Source of the DNA: Bacteroidia bacterium
GTDB taxonomy: Bacteria; Bacteroidota; Bacteroidia; Bacteroidales; Azobacteroidaceae
Direction: 5' to 3'
DNA length: 12,655 nucleotides
Assembly (NCBI GenBank): GCA_025996895.1
Contig: BNTW01000079.1
Location: forward strand, 1-12,655
The position numbers were made by a program, and so were the translations under genes. Positions 6,190-12,655 of this stretch are shown here, piece after piece. The first letter of the stretch is position 1; every line of letters starts with the position of its first letter. The notes below the pieces were generated by a model, which saw only the letters and a list, made by a program, of their open reading frames with translations, made no database searches and was not told the DNA's origin.

Positions 6190-7536
6190 TTATTCGGATA
6201 CCAATACGGTTCCGAACAAAGTTGCCGCCGATGCTTCGTTGATTTTCACCTTGACTTTGTCGCCGACACGATAATTTTTTTTGTCGAAAATTACGACTTT
6301 GTTCTGCGATGTCCGGCCAAACAGTTGCTCGCGCGAACGTTTAGAAAAACCTTCGACCAGCACTTCCGCCGTTTGACCGATATCTTCCTGATTGCGCATA
6401 AGTGAGAGTTCCAACTGCAAAGCGATAATTTCTTCCAACCGGCGAATTTTCACCTCTTCGGGGACGTTATCTTCCAAATGTTTGGCGGCATAGGTTCCGG
6501 GACGTTCCGAATATTTAAACATAAAAGCAGAATCAAAACCGACTTCACGCATAAGCGAAAGCGTTTCTTGGTGGTCTTCTTCCGTTTCGGAATGAAAACC
6601 GCAGAACAAATCGGTCGAAACCGCCGCTTCGGGCACAATCCGCCGAATGGCTGCAATCCGGTCTAAATACCATTCACGCGTATATTTTCTATTCATGGCC
6701 TTCAAAATTTTCGTGCTTCCCGACTGCGCCGGCAGGTGGATTTGTTTGCAAATATTATCGTAGCGGGCAATCACTTCCAGCGTTTCGTCGCTCATGTCTT
6801 TCGGATGCGACGTGGTGAAGCGGATACGCATTTCAGGGGCTTCTTGCGCTACCAATTCCAATAAATGAGAAAAATTAATTGTCCGGGGATTGCAGGTCGA
6901 GTCCGTAATGACAGTATAAGAGTAGGAATTGACATTTTGCCCCAGCAACGTAACCTCTTTATATCCCTGCGATTGCAAAACGCGCAATTCATTTAAAATA
7001 CTTTCCGGCTCACGGCTCCGCTCGCTTCCCCGTGTGTAAGGAACAATACAGTACGAGCAAAAATTATTACACCCGCGCATAATTGAGATAAATCCTGAAA
7101 TTTTTACGCCCGACAGTTTCAACGGAATGACATCTTTGTAAGTCTCCGTTGTGGATAACTCCACATTCATGGCTTTTTCGCCCTGCTCGACCGTTCCGAT
7201 CAAGTGCGGTAGATCGAGATAGGAATCGGGGCCGACCACCAAATCGGCCTGGTGCCGGCTGATTAATTCTTCCTTCACCCGCTCGGCCATACAGCCCAGC
7301 ACGCCGACAATCAACTGTTTTTTCTTTTTCTTCAGCGATTGAAAATATTGCAGACGCGCCAATACCCGCTGTTCGGCATTGTCGCGCACCGAACAAGTAT
7401 TGACCAAAATTAAATCGGCTTCTTTTATGTCTTCAGTCTGTTCAAAGCCATCCATCTGCATAATAGACGCAACCACCTCGCTGTCAGCTACATTCATCTG
7501 ACAACCGTAGGTCTCTATAAATACCTTTTTTTTCAT
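6190..7536 (-). CDS. miaB: tRNA-2-methylthio-N6-dimethylallyladenosine synthase
   Basis: MiaB adds a methylthio group to i6A37 of tRNAs reading UNN codons, using two [4Fe-4S] clusters and S-adenosylmethionine in the cytoplasm. All family marks are visible in the 448 residues. The N-terminal UPF0004 domain has cluster cysteines C12 (ETYGCQMN), C48 (VNTCSVR) and C82 (LGCMAER). The radical-SAM motif is at C156, C160 and C163 (RGCNNFCSYCIVPYTRG). Further conserved segments are LGQNVNSY, RFTTSHP and STDLFCGFHSET. A C-terminal TRAM domain ends VKVKINEASAATLFG. C156-xxx-C-xx-C with IVPYTRGSERSR separates MiaB from MtaB and RimO. Length is normal and the ATG at 7534-7536 gives the expected MKKKVFIETYGC start. 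It heads the three-gene minus-strand cluster; its neighbours have no known link to tRNA modification. Confidence 0.96.
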   Translation of the reverse strand: MKKKVFIETYGCQMNVADSEVVASIMQMDGFEQTEDIKEADLILVNTCSVRDNAEQRVLARLQYFQSLKKKKKQLIVGVLGCMAERVKEELISRHQADLVVGPDSYLDLPHLIGTVEQGEKAMNVELSTTETYKDVIPLKLSGVKISGFISIMRGCNNFCSYCIVPYTRGSERSREPESILNELRVLQSQGYKEVTLLGQNVNSYSYTVITDSTCNPRTINFSHLLELVAQEAPEMRIRFTTSHPKDMSDETLEVIARYDNICKQIHLPAQSGSTKILKAMNRKYTREWYLDRIAAIRRIVPEAAVSTDLFCGFHSETEEDHQETLSLMREVGFDSAFMFKYSERPGTYAAKHLEDNVPEEVKIRRLEEIIALQLELSLMRNQEDIGQTAEVLVEGFSKRSREQLFGRTSQNKVVIFDKKNYRVGDKVKVKINEASAATLFGTVLVSE

Positions 7537-7580
7537 TTAACTTTATTTAACTGCTAAAACTGCTAATTTCTTTCGGAAAA

Positions 7581-7611
7581 TTTGCAGATATAAAAAATAT
7601 GCGTACCTTTG
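7581..7611 (+). promoter_or_regulatory. Strong promoter of a small RNA
   Basis: TTTG at 7581-7584 and TACCTTTG at 7604-7611 are separated by exactly 19 nt, the ideal Bacteroidota promoter. It points away from miaB and no open reading frame follows, only a hairpin and T-run about 50 nt downstream. Confidence 0.75.
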
Positions 7612-7617
7612 TGCTTG

Positions 7618-7697
7618 AAAAACGTAAAATTTTTTCATAGTTAAGGTTTTGGTTAAATGGGTTAGGGGTGACTGTGAAGTCATCCCTAATATTTTTA
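7618..7697 (+). ncRNA. Candidate 80-nt small RNA
   Basis: The transcript is defined by a near-consensus promoter (7581-7611) and a strong intrinsic terminator (7662-7697). Its 5' 45 nt (cgtaaaattttttcatag, then ttaaggttttggttaaatgg) is unstructured, AU-rich and U-rich, which would suit a base-pairing sRNA. No coding frame with a start is present. I cannot match it to a named RNA family. A short leader of a lost gene is the alternative. Confidence 0.55.
7662..7697 (+). terminator. Intrinsic terminator of the small RNA
   Basis: TTAGGGGTGACT (7662-7673) pairs with AGTCATCCCTAA (7678-7689), 12 bp with one G-U pair and a GTGA tetraloop. TATTTTTAAAT follows. On the opposite strand there is no T-run, so reading from the miaB side would not terminate. 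Confidence 0.75.
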
Positions 7698-7757
7698 AAT
7701 CCTTTTGATCTATTTGTACCGAACTGTGCATGTATTCTTCTTCTGTCATTGGAAGTG

Positions 7758-7789
7758 CAAAAGTACGCAAAATTTTTCTCACACCACAA
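7758..7789 (-). promoter_or_regulatory. Possible promoter for the miaB cluster
   Basis: On the minus strand TTG (7787-7789) precedes TACTTTTG (7758-7765) by 21 nt, fitting the TAnnTTTG consensus. No other -7 box is seen closer to miaB. Use of this promoter would give a leader of about 210 nt running antisense through the whole small-RNA gene. Confidence 0.4.
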
Positions 7790-8050
7790 TATATATTTTT
7801 TGGCACGCTCTTTGCTATAACTTGCTTTCGTAACAAAATACGATGCGAACAATTCTTAAAAAAAAGTGTGATTTATGTTGTAAAACATATGAAATTATTT
7901 TAAAAAATGCAAAATAATATGATACACACACACATTACTCATCTGGCGGTTTAATAAAAATTAACACGCTATACACCCTTGTAACGCGTTTTTTCTCTCA
8001 CGCGCGTAATATACAAAATTTATTTTTAATACGCAACAATCCCGAAGGCG
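7790..8050. other. AT-rich intergenic stretch without a recognised gene
   Basis: I see no convincing gene here. It holds A/T runs, a short CA repeat (7924-7934) and a weak acgcg/cgcgt inverted repeat near 7983-8006. No TAnnTTTG box clearly serving the gene at 8191 was found. Confidence 0.5.
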
Positions 8051-8056
8051 TTTTCA

Positions 8057-8143
8057 CCCCCCAGCCCCCTAAAGGGGGAGAAAAAGCCCTTGCAAAATTG
8101 TGCGCTGCCACTCCCTCCCCTTCAGGGGAGGGCTGGGGAGGGG
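8057..8143. repeat. Paired GC-rich palindromes (REP-like)
   Basis: Two GC-rich hairpins stand in a very AT-rich region. The first has CCCCCT (8065-8070) and AGGGGG (8073-8078); the second has CCCTCCCC (8113-8120), loop TTCA, and GGGGAGGG (8125-8132). The whole left unit (8057-8080) is also an approximate inverted copy of the right (8111-8143). CCCCAGCCCCCTAAAGGGGG-type units are familiar dispersed intergenic repeats in Bacteroidota. They could fold into one long cruciform or stop transcription from either side. Confidence 0.7.
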
Positions 8144-8151
8144 TCATTCTC

Positions 8152-8179
8152 AACTCATAACTCATAATTCATAACTCAA
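8152..8179. repeat. Four 7-nt tandem units AACTCAT
   Basis: The units aactcat, aactcat, aattcat and aactcaa stand head to tail, 11 nt before the ATG of the giant gene. They lie where a ribosome-binding site would be, so unit number could tune expression by slippage. They may also simply be part of the adjacent repeat. Confidence 0.65.
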
Positions 8180-8190
8180 TTTATAAAAGT

Positions 8191-11100
8191 ATGCGAACAT
8201 TTATTTATCTAATCTTGTTTTTATTGCTTCCCTCTGGTGCCTTTGCCCAATGGGAAATGGAACAACGCCTGCCGTTTGAGGCAAGCACAACGTGGGAGAA
8301 TGGTTTGGCATCGCAAGATGTTTTTTTGTGGAAAAGCGATTTTCTCTATCGCGATATGTATGCCGATTTCGGCAACTCGCTGTTTAATCCTTCGGGCGAT
8401 TTCCTGACCAATATGTTTGCGTCGGGTTTCAGTTCGTTAGGAACAAACGATGAGCCTGACGGCCCCGTAGCCCCCGACGAAAACACCTATAACGCCCTGC
8501 GCGAAATGATTCCCGTCGGTAATGCAATTTTATTTACAGCTTTAATAAGTTTATTATATATGATGATTATTTTTATTCGCAAATATGCGGGAACGTTGTG
8601 TGTACGGGCGTTGCGCGCAACGCCCCTGCCGGCCCTGATTTTATTTTTCCTCTTCTTTGCAACCAATTTGCAGGCACAAGACGCAATTGAAGTTACTTCG
8701 CCTGCAACAGATATTGTTTTAAATGGCGACGCTTCGGCTTTTACCGTCAAGATTACCAACGCTTCGACAGGCGACTACACCGCGCCGGTTTTACAGGTAA
8801 CGATGGCGACCGGCTGGACGTATGTGTCTAACAGCAACAGCTATCCGGCCACGCCCGCAAGCAATACGGTTTCGCTGACGTTACCCACTATCAGTGCCGG
8901 CACGGAACTGGATTTTGATGTCAGCTTCACGGCAAAATGTAATGCGGTTGCAACCAATCCGTTGATTTTCAAGCTGACCGACAGTGCCAGCGATGTTTTT
9001 GAGTATATCATTCCTTCGATTACGACACAGTCGGCGGTGATGAGCCTGGCCTCTTCGGGTTATATCGATTGGGACCGGGAGCGCGCCGATACCGTGCGGA
9101 CACTGACCATCTCGCAAGTCAATCCCAATGCCTATATTCCGGCAGGCGACTCGATGAATGTCGTTTTGAGCGGCAATTATCAATATTTTACGATTATCGG
9201 CCTGGAGTATATGAGCAAAACGACCTCAACTTGGACGGCTGTGCCTGCGGGCTGTTTTACTCAAAAAAATGCAACCACTTATACCTATCGTTTGACGGCG
9301 GCTTTGCTGGCCGACATCGGCAACGGAGACAATCATTTGGATGCCGGTGAAACCCTGCAACTGCGCGAACGGATTGCCTATACGGAATGTAACCGTGTAG
9401 CGAGAAATTTCAGAACTACCTATACACCCGCGTTCTGCGGCACCTTGCAGGGTGGGACCAATCTGGCTGTAGATACTGACGTAAGAGTAATACCCTCTTT
9501 TGCATCTATCGTTCATGTAATCAATGGGCAGGCTTCAGGTATTGGTGTTCCTTCGGAAAGAGGAAAAGGTACCTTGAGAATAGTGGCAAGGGATCTTTTG
9601 CAAAATCCGAGAGTCAGGATTTATACTGATATTACTGCTTCTCAGGTGGCTTACAGGGTAAAGGATGCTTATATTTCAGATGCTGCCGGAAATGCGATTG
9701 CCGGACCCCCTGTGGTAATTAAGCCCTATGGAAGTTTACCGGTACCGGTAAATAGGGGCGACACGATTGCGATTGCAGACGATTATATGATGCAGAGCGG
9801 CGATACACTGTTTGTTACTTACGAATACGAAATAGAGTTTAATATGGCTCAAGATTTGTGCAACCGAAATTATATTTCCACATTTACCCCAAGGGTCTAC
9901 CAATTAATGTATCAATATGTCTGCCCCGGTGGGTCGCTGGTAGAAATACCACAAGCAGGAGATTATGTTAATGGTATGGATATAGAATGGTCAACAGGTA
10001 GTGCAAGTGTAGGTAAGAATATATTATCCAATGGAGAACAAACCAATCTGGTAGTATTAGATTCATGGCAAGGAAATAATACTTTGTCTTTAGCAAACAA
10101 TTCTTTGACTTCTACCTCAGTAGCACATCGCGTACAAATTCAACTTCCTCCCTCGCTGACATTTACCGGATCGGTTACAATCAACGGCTATCCGACACCC
10201 GGTACGACTGTTACGGTAGCCTCCGGAGATATGAGCTACGACCCGAGTACCCATATTCTGCTATTTAAAAATACGCGGAGTTTGGTTAACTCGACTTACA
10301 CTATCGGCGTTGAGGGCGTTAATAATTCCAGCGACAACTGCGATTCCGACCCAAATACGAGCATAACCGTTTCGCATATTTTGGATTACGGGCTGACGCC
10401 TACCCGATACACCTACGCCTGTTTTACTTATCCGATGAACCTGGTTGTTTTGGCCCCGCCCAACTCGGCCTGCGCGGGAACCTTCCACGTTACCGGTATG
10501 GACGTTAACCGGACAACTTACGGATTTGTCAGCGAAAGTAACCTCACGCGCATTACAGAGGCAACGGTCAACTCCTACAATATCAATAAGAGAAATGCCG
10601 GTCCGTATGACAACGTAACTTTTTCAGACACTATCTCCAAAGGCAGCGAGCCGGTTTGGGCAAAAAACAGCGAGCCGCTGTATGTCGAATTTTCTTATTT
10701 GTCGGATTCCACTGCCCACTTCTTTGCCAATCAGAGCGGCGCACAGGTGATTTACAACGGCAACCAGACAATCGATATTCCGGCTTCCAAGGTCAGCTAT
10801 ACAACCGGCGGCGGCAGTCATTCGATCCGCGTGGATATCAGCGACTGTCTGGCAACGCTCGACGCTGCCGGCGGGGTCAATACCATCGTTCTGAATGTGT
10901 TGTCTCAAACGACAAAAGACGTACCGCAAATACCGGCATTACTCCGAATGTTGCAAACCTCCATTTATTGGGCTTCGGAGGCTTCACTTTCCTGCCGCTG
11001 TTCATTATTCTTTCCGTATGATTTCAAAGTATGGGATTATAAAATGAGAATTTATAACTCATCTGGAGCTACTGGCTATCTGAATAGAGAGGGTTCGGCT

Positions 11101-12655
11101 TATTTATTGTGGTTAAGATTAGGCGATGCGGGCAATATGGCTGAATATTTTCCAAATGAATTCCGTCCCAACGAAGAAATTATAGATTTGACTACCCAAT
11201 TTATGAATAACCAATTAGTAGTGATTAACAAGGTTTCGGACAACAAAGCCACTTCGCAAGTCTTCTATCAGCCCAGTGCTGGGATTGATATTGGCGGAAT
11301 CAACGTTACCAATACACAATACGTGATGACCGGTCAATCAATTTTCACCCGGGAATATTATAATTTGAGCGATTATCGTATAACCGGTAATCTTCAATAC
11401 ATTTGCACACCCGCTGCTTATGATGGTTTCTTAAACATCAATGTCAAAGTATGGGATTATCCTACTTCGGAAAATCCGGAAGAAAGAGTATTGGAGTTGT
11501 TAAAGGCAGTCTCTAATTATACAGAGACTGGTAGCCAATATTCCTACACGCTGTCTGTTGCCCCTGTCGATGAGCAGGTATTGATGGCTTCGCCTGTTGC
11601 CGAATGGGTGGTAACCGTTACCAATACCGCCAATTTCACGGCTACCAACGATTCGTTGCCACACTTCTGGATTTCGTTGAGTGATGCTGCCGGCGCCTTC
11701 GATTTGGCCAATGTTGCGTTTTACGATTACGACGGTGATGTGCAGGGCGGTTTAGTTCCGGCCACCCTGGTGAAAGACCCAAGCAATCCGGCTTATTTGT
11801 ATCGCTTGGGTGCGGTGCATACCACAACAGCCAACGGCTACACCAAGAAGTTTTTGGTTCGGGCAACCGTAGATAATTGTGCCGTAACGGAAACAACCGT
11901 GAAATTTGAATCGTCGTGCAACCAGGTAGCTGAAGCTTCGCCCGCTCCTGTTTCAGGCTATATCTTTAAGGATTATGGCGACCGCTCGGTTTGCAATACC
12001 ATCCGGTCGGCCAGCCGCATTGTGAAAATCCCGCAGGTCATCATTACGGCCACTACCGACGACAGCAAGAGCAAGAACGGCAACAACCGCCTCGATTTCT
12101 GCGAGCCGGTCGTGATTGCGCATACCTTTATCAACAACTCCGAAGTGCTGGGAAACAATCTGATTGCAGAAATCACGCTGCCCAACGGTATGACATTAGA
12201 CCCGGGAACGCCGGTAAAGGTGTTCAAAGGCTCTAATCCTTCCTGGGTATTGGCCGATACGGTTTCGTTTGCCAATTTCTCCGGAATCATTTCCCCCCAG
12301 CCCGACAACAAGCTGTTGTTTACGTTCAATGCCAACACCGACACGCTGGGTGTGGCGAGTGATGCAGTTAACCGTTATTTCACACTGGTATATGGTGTAA
12401 CGTTGGATTGCGGTTTCCGTTCGGGTTCGCAGATACAGGCAAAATTGTCTTTGCAAAACGCCTGCGGGGAAACGGCAAGCTACCATACCTCGACCGGTAT
12501 GCTGAATATCGACTTCGGTGCACAGGTGATGCCGGTGATTGAATTTGAAGGTACGCAAGATATTACGCCCGATGTGATTAATATGACTACTTCGGGCTAT
12601 GGAAATACCATCACCCTGAATGGGCAAATCAAATATATATCCGATCCGAGTGCGG
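8191..12655 (+). CDS. Giant secreted multidomain beta-repeat protein, 3' open
   Basis: A frame of 1488 codons runs from ATG 8191 to the window end without a stop. Residues 1-19 are a signal peptide (MRTFIYLILFLLLPSGAFA, then QWEME). Residues 20-107 are a soluble acidic stretch ending DEPDGPVAPDENTYNALREM, and about 110-132 a transmembrane helix (NAILFTALISLLYMMIIFI, then RKY). Residues 148-162 are a second signal-peptide-like segment (ALILFFLFFATNLQA, then QDAIEVTSPATD). After that come repeated Ig-like beta domains with DUF11-like features (VLNGDASAFTVKITN, VVTVTNTANFTATNDS, EPVVIAHTFINNSEV). Paired cysteines are scattered (CNAV, CNRV, CGTL, CPGG, CNQV). These traits suggest a surface adhesin, perhaps exported by the type IX system, with the sorting domain beyond the window. 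Arginine codon use changes in blocks, and 10915-11024 may be out of frame. Product identity is not established. Confidence 0.75.
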   Translation, partial: MRTFIYLILFLLLPSGAFAQWEMEQRLPFEASTTWENGLASQDVFLWKSDFLYRDMYADFGNSLFNPSGDFLTNMFASGFSSLGTNDEPDGPVAPDENTYNALREMIPVGNAILFTALISLLYMMIIFIRKYAGTLCVRALRATPLPALILFFLFFATNLQAQDAIEVTSPATDIVLNGDASAFTVKITNASTGDYTAPVLQVTMATGWTYVSNSNSYPATPASNTVSLTLPTISAGTELDFDVSFTAKCNAVATNPLIFKLTDSASDVFEYIIPSITTQSAVMSLASSGYIDWDRERADTVRTLTISQVNPNAYIPAGDSMNVVLSGNYQYFTIIGLEYMSKTTSTWTAVPAGCFTQKNATTYTYRLTAALLADIGNGDNHLDAGETLQLRERIAYTECNRVARNFRTTYTPAFCGTLQGGTNLAVDTDVRVIPSFASIVHVINGQASGIGVPSERGKGTLRIVARDLLQNPRVRIYTDITASQVAYRVKDAYISDAAGNAIAGPPVVIKPYGSLPVPVNRGDTIAIADDYMMQSGDTLFVTYEYEIEFNMAQDLCNRNYISTFTPRVYQLMYQYVCPGGSLVEIPQAGDYVNGMDIEWSTGSASVGKNILSNGEQTNLVVLDSWQGNNTLSLANNSLTSTSVAHRVQIQLPPSLTFTGSVTINGYPTPGTTVTVASGDMSYDPSTHILLFKNTRSLVNSTYTIGVEGVNNSSDNCDSDPNTSITVSHILDYGLTPTRYTYACFTYPMNLVVLAPPNSACAGTFHVTGMDVNRTTYGFVSESNLTRITEATVNSYNINKRNAGPYDNVTFSDTISKGSEPVWAKNSEPLYVEFSYLSDSTAHFFANQSGAQVIYNGNQTIDIPASKVSYTTGGGSHSIRVDISDCLATLDAAGGVNTIVLNVLSQTTKDVPQIPALLRMLQTSIYWASEASLSCRCSLFFPYDFKVWDYKMRIYNSSGATGYLNREGSAYLLWLRLGDAGNMAEYFPNEFRPNEEIIDLTTQFMNNQLVVINKVSDNKATSQVFYQPSAGIDIGGINVTNTQYVMTGQSIFTREYYNLSDYRITGNLQYICTPAAYDGFLNINVKVWDYPTSENPEERVLELLKAVSNYTETGSQYSYTLSVAPVDEQVLMASPVAEWVVTVTNTANFTATNDSLPHFWISLSDAAGAFDLANVAFYDYDGDVQGGLVPATLVKDPSNPAYLYRLGAVHTTTANGYTKKFLVRATVDNCAVTETTVKFESSCNQVAEASPAPVSGYIFKDYGDRSVCNTIRSASRIVKIPQVIITATTDDSKSKNGNNRLDFCEPVVIAHTFINNSEVLGNNLIAEITLPNGMTLDPGTPVKVFKGSNPSWVLADTVSFANFSGIISPQPDNKLLFTFNANTDTLGVASDAVNRYFTLVYGVTLDCGFRSGSQIQAKLSLQNACGETASYHTSTGMLNIDFGAQVMPVIEFEGTQDITPDVINMTTSGYGNTITLNGQIKYISDPSA
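8606..8625. repeat. Perfect 20-bp palindrome inside the giant gene
   Basis: GGGCGTTGCG followed by CGCAACGCCC is a perfect palindrome, flanked by GTAC and CCTG. This is the core of a widespread dispersed repeat of the GGGCGTTGCNNGCAACGCCC type. It is read in frame between a transmembrane segment and a second signal peptide. Confidence 0.85.
11024..11040 (+). repeat. 17-bp direct repeat, copy 1
   Basis: The sequence tcaaagtatgggattat recurs exactly at 11444-11460, 420 nt downstream and in the same reading frame (FKVWDY here, VKVWDY there). This copy marks the end of the frame-suspect stretch and the start of an AGA-rich block. Confidence 0.8.
11444..11460 (+). repeat. 17-bp direct repeat, copy 2
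   Basis: This is the exact second copy of 11024-11040. Its context (LNINVKVWDYPTSENPEE) reads as ordinary beta-domain protein, so this copy is probably the original. Confidence 0.8.

Noticed and set aside
7543..7852. Minus-strand frames of 97-101 codons upstream of miaB
   Set aside because: They cross the small-RNA promoter and terminator and have A/T-driven composition with no recognisable domain. A short peptide starting MTEEEYMHSS downstream of the 7758 promoter cannot be excluded but has no support.
7924..7934. CA dinucleotide repeat as a phase-variation tract
   Set aside because: It has only about five units in an intergenic region with no promoter or coding frame placed to be affected.

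Overview
The window is the end of a contig from a Bacteroidota (Bacteroidales-like) genome, most likely a metagenome or draft assembly. Support for the lineage: several promoters of the Bacteroidota type (TTTG, about 19 nt, TAnnTTTG), a tRNA gene with no encoded CCA, a Wzi-family capsule protein of the Bacteroidota kind, and Bacteroidota-style intergenic repeats. The first 22 bases are not genomic: they match the Illumina TruSeq Read 2 adapter with one base missing. The neighbouring beta-helix gene is therefore cut by the contig end.

Layout. (1) 31-891, minus: secreted right-handed beta-helix protein, 3' end lost. (2) 974-4082: a small integrated element or its remnant at the 3' end of a tRNA-Ser(UGA) gene. 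It is bounded by a 19-bp direct repeat that includes the last 12 nt of the tRNA. It holds a tyrosine recombinase that has lost its N-terminal half exactly at the left repeat, an AAA_14/DUF4143 ATPase, a coiled-coil protein, and a frame-disrupted winged-helix fragment. Two related palindromes of about 40 bp flank the ATPase gene, and the first overlaps its promoter. (3) 4071-4155, minus: the intact tRNA-Ser with a strong promoter. (4) 4242-7536, minus: a three-gene cluster miaB > small lipoprotein > Wzi-family outer-membrane protein, with gaps of 34 and 6 nt. (5) 7537-8190: a 650-nt intergenic region with a near-consensus promoter and terminator for a probable 80-nt small RNA pointing away from miaB, a possible miaB promoter, and repeats. 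(6) 8191-12655, plus: one uninterrupted reading frame of at least 1488 codons, running off the window. It encodes a secreted surface protein built from Ig-like or DUF11-like beta domains.

The giant frame is the most unusual part. Its N-terminus looks like a complete small membrane protein fused through an in-frame 20-bp perfect palindrome to a second signal peptide. Its arginine codon choice flips between CGN and AGA/AGG in blocks, suggesting mosaic origin. A 17-bp direct repeat lies at one block edge, next to about 100 nt that look out of frame.

No defence, CRISPR or biosynthetic system is supported. The best candidate for an undescribed unit is the ATPase plus coiled-coil cargo with its paired palindromes, but its function cannot be read from sequence. 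The missing base in the adapter and the suspected frameshifts suggest that indel errors in the assembly should be excluded first.
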